Part shown: piece by piece, positions 58,111 through 64,000 of the stretch
Layout: every line of letters begins with the position of its first letter
Position numbering within the stretch: the stretch's first letter is position 1
DNA from: Gigantopelta aegis
Taxonomy: Eukaryota; Mollusca; Gastropoda; Neomphalida; Peltospiridae
Length of the DNA: 64,000 nt
Reading direction: 5' to 3'
NCBI RefSeq assembly: GCF_016097555.1
Contig: NC_054702.1
Location: 72,128,856 to 72,192,855, forward strand
Position numbers and translations under genes: made by a program
The notes under the pieces: model-generated
The model's database searches: none
What the model was told of the DNA's origin: nothing
Seen by the model: the letters and a program-made list of their open reading frames with translations, nothing else

Positions 58111-58875
58111 AGAACCGAATGATTGGGTGACAATATAGAGATCTATTTTTGTCCGGCGTCGAGCACCGTTAAAAGTTTTCTTGAACTACTTGACCAATTC
58201 CAACCAAATTTTGTGGGAAGCTTCCTTGGCACATGGATAAACACATTTATAAATTTAGTCATTTTGACTCCCCACTCCCAAAAGGGGAACATCAAGCAAA
58301 TAATACTCCCCCCCCCCCCCACCCCCAACAACACACAACCTTTTCTACTTCCAAAAATGCTATAATCGAAGTCTTCACATATGCAAAGGTTAACATATGG
58401 TTATCCAATTTGTTCAAGTCATTAATGTTTGTGCCTGGTGTGGGGTGAAGTTTCACTATGAGAAATGCATTTAAACTAATTTCTTCAACTTTTTCTCCAT
58501 AACTACTTGACCAATTCCAAGGAAATTTTGCTTGAAGCTTCCTTAGCACATGCAAAAACAAATTTGTGAATTTGGTCATTCTGACTCCCCTCCCAAGGGC
58601 CCGAGGGGTGAAGCTCAAAAGATAAAAATTAAGCAAATAAAAATCCCAAAACCTTCTCTACTTCCTGAAATGCAACAACATAATTTTCTGATATATAAAA
58701 GTTAACAGATGGTTATCTCACTTGTTAAAGTCAATAATGTTAGGTCTTCTGTTGTCTCTGGGGTAGGGGCAAAGCTTTTCTAAAGTTAATAGAGAAATGC
58801 ATTTTAACTAATTCTCCAAAACCACTGAACCAATTCCATCAAAATTTAGCAGGAAGCATCATTGGCACATGTAGA

Positions 58876-58975
58876 AACCTGTCAGTAGGCCCATTGGCCA
58901 TTTCTCATTCCAGTCAGTGCACCATGACTGGTGGATCAGGGGCTATGGTGTGTGCTATCCTGTCTGTGGGATGGA
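58876..58975 (+). repeat. SINE family B fragment
   Basis: GTAGGCCCATTGGCCATTTC then CAGTGCACCATGACTGG and GTGTGCTATCCTGTCTGTGG match the middle of 4213-4530. Head and tail are missing. Confidence 0.8.
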
Positions 58976-60831
58976 ACAAAATATCTGGCTTCCTATGTAA
59001 GACTATATGTAAAAAGGGGGAAATTAAGCCAATAATTTTTTTTTCTTCTCAATTTCCAGAAATGCTACGACGGCATAGTATTCATATATTTAAAAATTAA
59101 TAGATGATTTATCTAATATATCAATGTCATTAATGGTGCGCCCTCCCAGAGAGGGGGTGAAGTTTACTATAATTATATAAGAAAATACTGTAATTTCTTC
59201 AGTTCTACTAGAGCATTTCCAAATAAAGTTGGTGAGAAGATTCCGTGGCCCACGGAGAAACAAAATAATTAATTTGGTCATTCAAACCCCACTTTACATT
59301 GATATTATGGAAAAACGGTTAAAGAAAAGAGAAACACATTACTGTGTCATAATCACAGAGACAATGACAACACAAAAGCACAAATAACACTATTTTTTTC
59401 AACTTATTTTTTTATTTGTGTTGAGATAAAACATTTCCTTGAGGGATCCTCAAGTGATGAATAATTTACTAACAGCCATGGCACATGTAACTGGTCATAA
59501 ACAGAGTTATGTCAAAACAGCAGAAAATATTGTTCCATAAGCCCACAATGTGTCCAATACCAATATCAGTAAACTGTACTACAATCTTTAAATTTTGAAT
59601 TTGTTATACAATTGTATGTAAAATACAAAATATTCTTTATGAGGTGCGACATTTCCATCCACTAATTTTTATCTGAAATACATTTGGTTAATCTGGTGAT
59701 AACCCCCCTCCCCCAACCAACCACTTGTTATATACTAAGTAATTTTATGTAAAATATGAAATATTCTTGAAGAGGTGCTTTATTTTTAGCATCTTGTTTC
59801 TGTCTGAAATGAAGTATTGGGTAATCTGCTTATAAAACCTATATTTAATGAATATAAAACATGCCTCCCTCACCCCCCCCCAAAAAAAAACCCCCACAAA
59901 AAAAACCCAACTAAAAAACCCCAACCCCAAACCACTACAAAAATCACACTCTTGGTAAGTTTAAACACTTCATCACTTTTGTCACAATTTTTGCCCAACA
60001 TTTCGGCAGCAACCTACTGCCTTAACTCCAAGAATTGCAATCTGATACTATCTACACAATATCAATCTTTACTGTAGCCGTTTGATACAATGATTATATA
60101 AAATGGCCATTCCTGAGTAAATATAGATATTACGTAGATAACAGACAATTACAATCTCCTTATGAAGACAGTGGGATGTTGCTGCCATAAAAGGCACAAA
60201 TTATGATAGCAAACCACCACAAACCCTAACACCCCCTCCCCCCCCCAAAAAAAAAAACAAGAACACCCAAACAACCAACCAACTCCTACAACATACACAG
60301 GGCATAGAAATTCAAAATATTTCGTTACCACAATTGTGGTCAAGTGGGTTCTTATATCTCAGCATACACCTACTGACAAGACTGTTGACATTATCGCGAC
60401 TCTAAACTGATTAGTTGGTAGGTGTGTCGGGCAAAAACTTTACATCACATTAATCTACTGTCTTCGATATGGTTTTCCATCAGAACTTGCACAATTCTGA
60501 CAAGATCATTGAAGCACATGTTCAGACTACTACTGAAATGTCTGTGGAGTCTGCATTAATGGACAGATGTGTGCTAAACATGTCGGGTGATTCGTTTCGT
60601 TTATGTCAATAGTAGGTGGTTTCCATGGTAAGTTATATCTTCAGATAAATAAAACAAGATCAGGCTCAACAAGAAGATTCACTTTATTGCTGACTTTTAG
60701 TCTGAGAAAAGTAGTGACAATGCATTTGTAATCATTATCCAACCAACGGTGTACTAAAAGTTGGGTTCTCATGACTGGAATATGATTATTCCGTGCCCTG
60801 CATATATAACAATAAAAAATTATAAAATATT

Positions 60832-61055
60832 CAGGGTTTCTGCCAGAGGTTATGGAGGGTAAAAGTATGTATCCTAAAATATTGCAAATTAATGGATATA
60901 TATTTTTTTTATGGTTATAAAAATTAAAATTTGAGAACTGCTATTTAACATTTGGAAAAGTGAATGAAATCCAATGTTCAATTTCAAAACATTTCAAACC
61001 CATAACCACTTAATAGGGTCACGTACCCTCAAATTATTTTCTGGCAGAAAGCCTG
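60832..61055. mobile_element. hAT-like MITE, family CAGKGTTTCTGCCAGA, copy 2
   Basis: Begins CAGGGTTTCTGCCAGAGG and ends TTCTGGCAGAAAGCCTG. The flanks ATATT and ATGTT fit a 5-bp duplication with one mismatch, as in copy 1 at 38522-38755. Confidence 0.7.
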
Positions 61056-61375
61056 ATGTTCTTTATGAGAACATGAAACCAGAGCACACCATCTAGAAAT
61101 ACTAGAGCCTTCACCCCTAACAAAAAAGTTTTGTGATATACCTAAGCCCATATTTCAAATCATATATGGCGGTTCCTGAGATTTTGAGAATTTATATTCC
61201 AGATTTTGAGAGTTTACCCCTTTGAGGTGGATCTATTTTTACTTGCTACTAAAAGTGCCTCAGCATTTCAGAAAAAAACCTATAATATAAAATCTATCAA
61301 ACACACACAAATTCAAACCAGTCATCTGAGTCAACAGTAGAACAGGGTTTCACACAGACTGATAAAAATAAACTA

Positions 61376-61444
61376 CAGTGTAACCTCTCACTACCAGATA
61401 TTTTTCTTGGACCAAAGGGTGTCTGGTTTGGCGGGGTTTTACTG
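61376..61444. mobile_element. 69-bp miniature Tigger-like element
   Basis: Two facing ends only: CAGTGTAACCTCTCACTACC and the complement of CAGTAAAACCCCGCCAAACC, with TA on each side. This is the minimal form of a pogo/Tigger MITE. Confidence 0.65.
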
Positions 61445-64000
61445 TATTAAAACGCTACATCTTCTTTAGTAAATATATAACAAAATTTAACACAGCAGTT
61501 TATCCCAAACACATCTGATTTGCTACTTCTTTAATTTTCTTAGACGATATAAAAAAAGAAAGTCTGTAGAACATACTAGCCCATTTTCCTATAATTTATT
61601 TATCAAAAAAACACATTTTAATTGACATCTTCATCATTGTGGGCATATATGGAAACAAATGGGGAAGACAATATCTTGCAAAATGCCTAAACATCTTTTA
61701 CTTTCACAAAATGATCATATTAAAATAATTAAACACAACTAACTGCAAGTCCATCACAACTAATTTTCTACCAACATTTCAATAGCAGCTTTGCCTTCAT
61801 CATTTCACAGACTATATAGGACAATGCCATTTACAAATAAACCAACATTCAATTTTTTTAAATCACACTAATATTGCCTAGTAATTAAATATTAACAAAC
61901 TGATCTGATTCATAAACAACAGATTCAAGAACAAAATAAAAACTGGTTTGTCTTTAGACAGGATGATAACAAAAAAAAAAACCCCTAAAAAAAAACCCCC
62001 AAACCACCCACACCCACAAACCCAGAAAGCAAAATCTCTCCAAATCACACCAATTAAAACTATTTTACTATTTGCTAAGCAAATATTTCTTACAAATAGA
62101 TTTGTTTTCTAAATTTTGAATGTGCAGGTTTGTGCAACCTAAAGTAAGTAGGATGGCAGTACAAAAGGAAGCATGACACAGTAATAGAGGGTCTCTTCAA
62201 GGTAAAAGAGCATACCTTTTCATGCAGGTGCAACTGTCCCCCTTGTAAACTTACAAATTACAATGAATGAAAAATATTGAAGATGTCTCTACACTAAAAC
62301 TTAATTAAAATATATATATTTTTTAAATTGTAAACATCAGACCAGTGGCATGAGTAATAGTGAATACACAAATATTATGCAATGTGACAGTGCATTTGGT
62401 CAGACATAATAAAAGTTTACTTTTAAGTAAACGACTATTTCTCACCATGTGTCAGTACTATATAAAATGAAATACAAAGTGAAACATAATTTACTATTTT
62501 CTTAAGATCAAGTATTGTTTTTCTTCTTTAGCCATAAACCGAGAATAAAATAAGTATCCAGATCTATATTAAAATAAAATGAAATGTAATTTAATAATTT
62601 ATTAATACATGTATCAAGAGAGGATTTATTTTTTAATTTTTAGCCATCAAAATAGAATCAAAATGATAAAATTAATTTTACAATGCAATTGGGGTTTTTT
62701 TAAACGAAAAATAATTGCAACATAAAGACTTGATCATAATTTTATAGGTGCAACATATATGTTAAAACAACCCACTGATTAGTATAAAGAAAAATACATA
62801 TATAAATACAATGTAAGGAAATAATTTACATAATATACATTCAACACAAAATTGTATGACCCAACAAACATTCTTCAGCAGTAAAATGGTAAACAAAATG
62901 TTAGGATTTCCTCAGTGATAAGCCAAGTTAGTAACATGAGCAAGACAAAATGCAATAAAGTTCCATTCTCACTTCCCCATTTCACAACATTGTTTCCTAA
63001 TGCTATATACAAACACAACAATAGTTTCAATTTACTTGTGTGTATTCACATATCATCGTATACAGTCGCCTGCCGTGATATGACATGACTTTTAATACAT
63101 TTAAATGACATAGATTGGTGACTACATCTCAAGGATTTCAATTGATGGAATAATGTGAATGATCTATTCTACATGGTTAAATTAAAAATATATATATTCA
63201 AGATTGCGTCTATAAAATAATATACAGCCAGTCGCTATCGAGTGTGCATTTTCACAAGATGAAACGAACACTTCTTTGTTTAACAGCAAACTGTCATTAA
63301 ATTTGCATATACATTGTACCAAGGATCAAGGGCTGGTCAACAACAGTTTGATTTTACCAATAGTACAAGCCATCTAGTTATGTATGCACAATTTTCAAAA
63401 CGTTTAGTGAAATTTGTGAATTTTAATTTATGTTATACAAACAATTACGTTTGTGACTATTTTAAAACGATATACAGACTGCATACATGTGCAATGCTGC
63501 AATGTTTTATAATAGCTCTATTCAATATCTAATAAAGAATGAGAACCTTTCTAAAAAAGAAAAAAAAAACCCATTTCATTATACTGCCATGTAACTTAGA
63601 ACATTTTTATTTCATGCATGCCAGTGGTGATCATGTACTTTGAAAATCTATGTGTGTTCATATATGGACTGAGGTAAGATCAGTTCATTAAGTACGTGTA
63701 TTACGGCTTGGCTCACATGTGCAACTATTTGGCTCACCCTATTGGCTAAAATCAAATCATACAATCTGATTAACCCATGTAAAAGTTAGTTTGTTACTGA
63801 ACAAACCAAAGTTTGTTTCATCCTGTTAAAGTCCACACTCAGTAGTGACAGACTAGTCTTAACTTCTGAAGAATGTGGCATAAAAACGGTAAAAGGGGCT
63901 TCTTGTGATTTTTATGGCGTGTCTATACAATTTATTAATATTAATATGTTATATAGATACAATTACTGAAGTGTTCATTAAAAGACCCTGTGCAAAGGGC

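Larger units (their letters stand above)
57600..59290. repeat. degenerate ~310-bp tandem repeat, about five units
   Basis: The core CTTGACCAATTCCAACCAAA, followed by GCTTCCTTGGCACATGGA and an AAATTTGGTCATT block, recurs near 57636, 58171, 58498, 58812 and 59203. Spacings are about 535, 327, 314 and 391 bp. The two long spacings contain foreign repeats (a TTAA-family piece at 57790-58110 and a SINE piece at 58876-58975). Units are 65-85% alike by eye, so the array is old. The apparent open frames across it are periodic by-products of the repeat. Confidence 0.75.
59291..64000. other. AT-rich region without recognisable genes
   Basis: Nearly 5 kb with no coding exon that I can support. It holds a ~130-bp local duplication (about 59610-59700 and 59740-59840, both with TAAAATAxxAAATATTCTT and GAGGTGC blocks), C/A-rich low-complexity tracts (59872-59935, 60235-60260, 61970-62025), and the two small elements listed separately. 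It could be intergenic or the 3' UTR of a minus-strand gene beyond the window. Confidence 0.4.

Noticed and set aside
58292-58636. 114-residue minus-strand frame
   Set aside because: It spans units of the ~310-bp tandem repeat; the apparent similarity to neighbouring frames comes from the repeat.

Overview
The window reads as nuclear DNA of a lophotrochozoan animal, most likely a gastropod mollusc (inference). It is AT-rich, has long introns with GT/AG boundaries, and carries two tRNA-derived SINE families with the 'TTTATTTAACGAC'-type tail that I associate with mollusc genomes. There are no bacterial genes, operons or CRISPR arrays.

Three host genes can be assembled exon by exon. (1) DNAAF10/WDR92, minus strand, 23543 down to 9430: eight exons joining to a complete 354-residue WD40 protein for dynein-arm pre-assembly. 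(2) A minus-strand gene for a six-sushi-domain single-pass membrane protein, 43006 down to 33081: nine coding exons, 672 residues. Every junction is phase 1, and the cytoplasmic tail has PPPY and LPSY motifs. It probably has further 5' exons near 51.6 kb. (3) B4GAT1, plus strand, 52193-54272: two exons, 429 residues, the glucuronyltransferase that primes matriglycan on alpha-dystroglycan. Genes 2 and 3 probably diverge from a shared promoter region around 51.7-52.1 kb. The first two thirds of the sushi gene's likely pre-mRNA is filled with transposons.

The rest is mostly repeats. Region by region: 1-740, the tail of a Tc1-like transposase; 2.1-2.5 kb, a MITE with a perfect 8-bp target duplication; 4.2-7.3 kb, a SINE, a nearly complete Tc1 element and a Penelope-like element (PLE) fragment whose 3' end carries a recognisable hammerhead ribozyme; 9.4-23.5 kb, DNAAF10 with a Tigger-like element, SINEs, a hAT-like element, TTAA-flanked elements and hairpins in its introns; 24-33 kb, hairpin elements, a Mutator-like inverted repeat and probable 3' UTR; 33-43 kb, the sushi gene, with one SINE split by a hAT-like element; 43-51.5 kb, nested hAT-like elements, another intact SINE and an inverted pair of repeats next to a THAP-domain remnant; 52-54.7 kb, B4GAT1; 54.9-56.8 kb, a MITE copy and a Tc1 element with one in-frame stop; 57.6-59.3 kb, a degenerate ~310-bp tandem repeat; 59.3-64 kb, AT-rich sequence with no recognisable gene.

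The most interesting items are the hammerhead ribozyme overlapping the end of the PLE reading frame, the unusual six-sushi/PY-motif receptor, the layered insertions that can be dated relative to each other by target duplications, two 'hairpin plus third terminus' elements of similar architecture, and the THAP/inverted-repeat locus.
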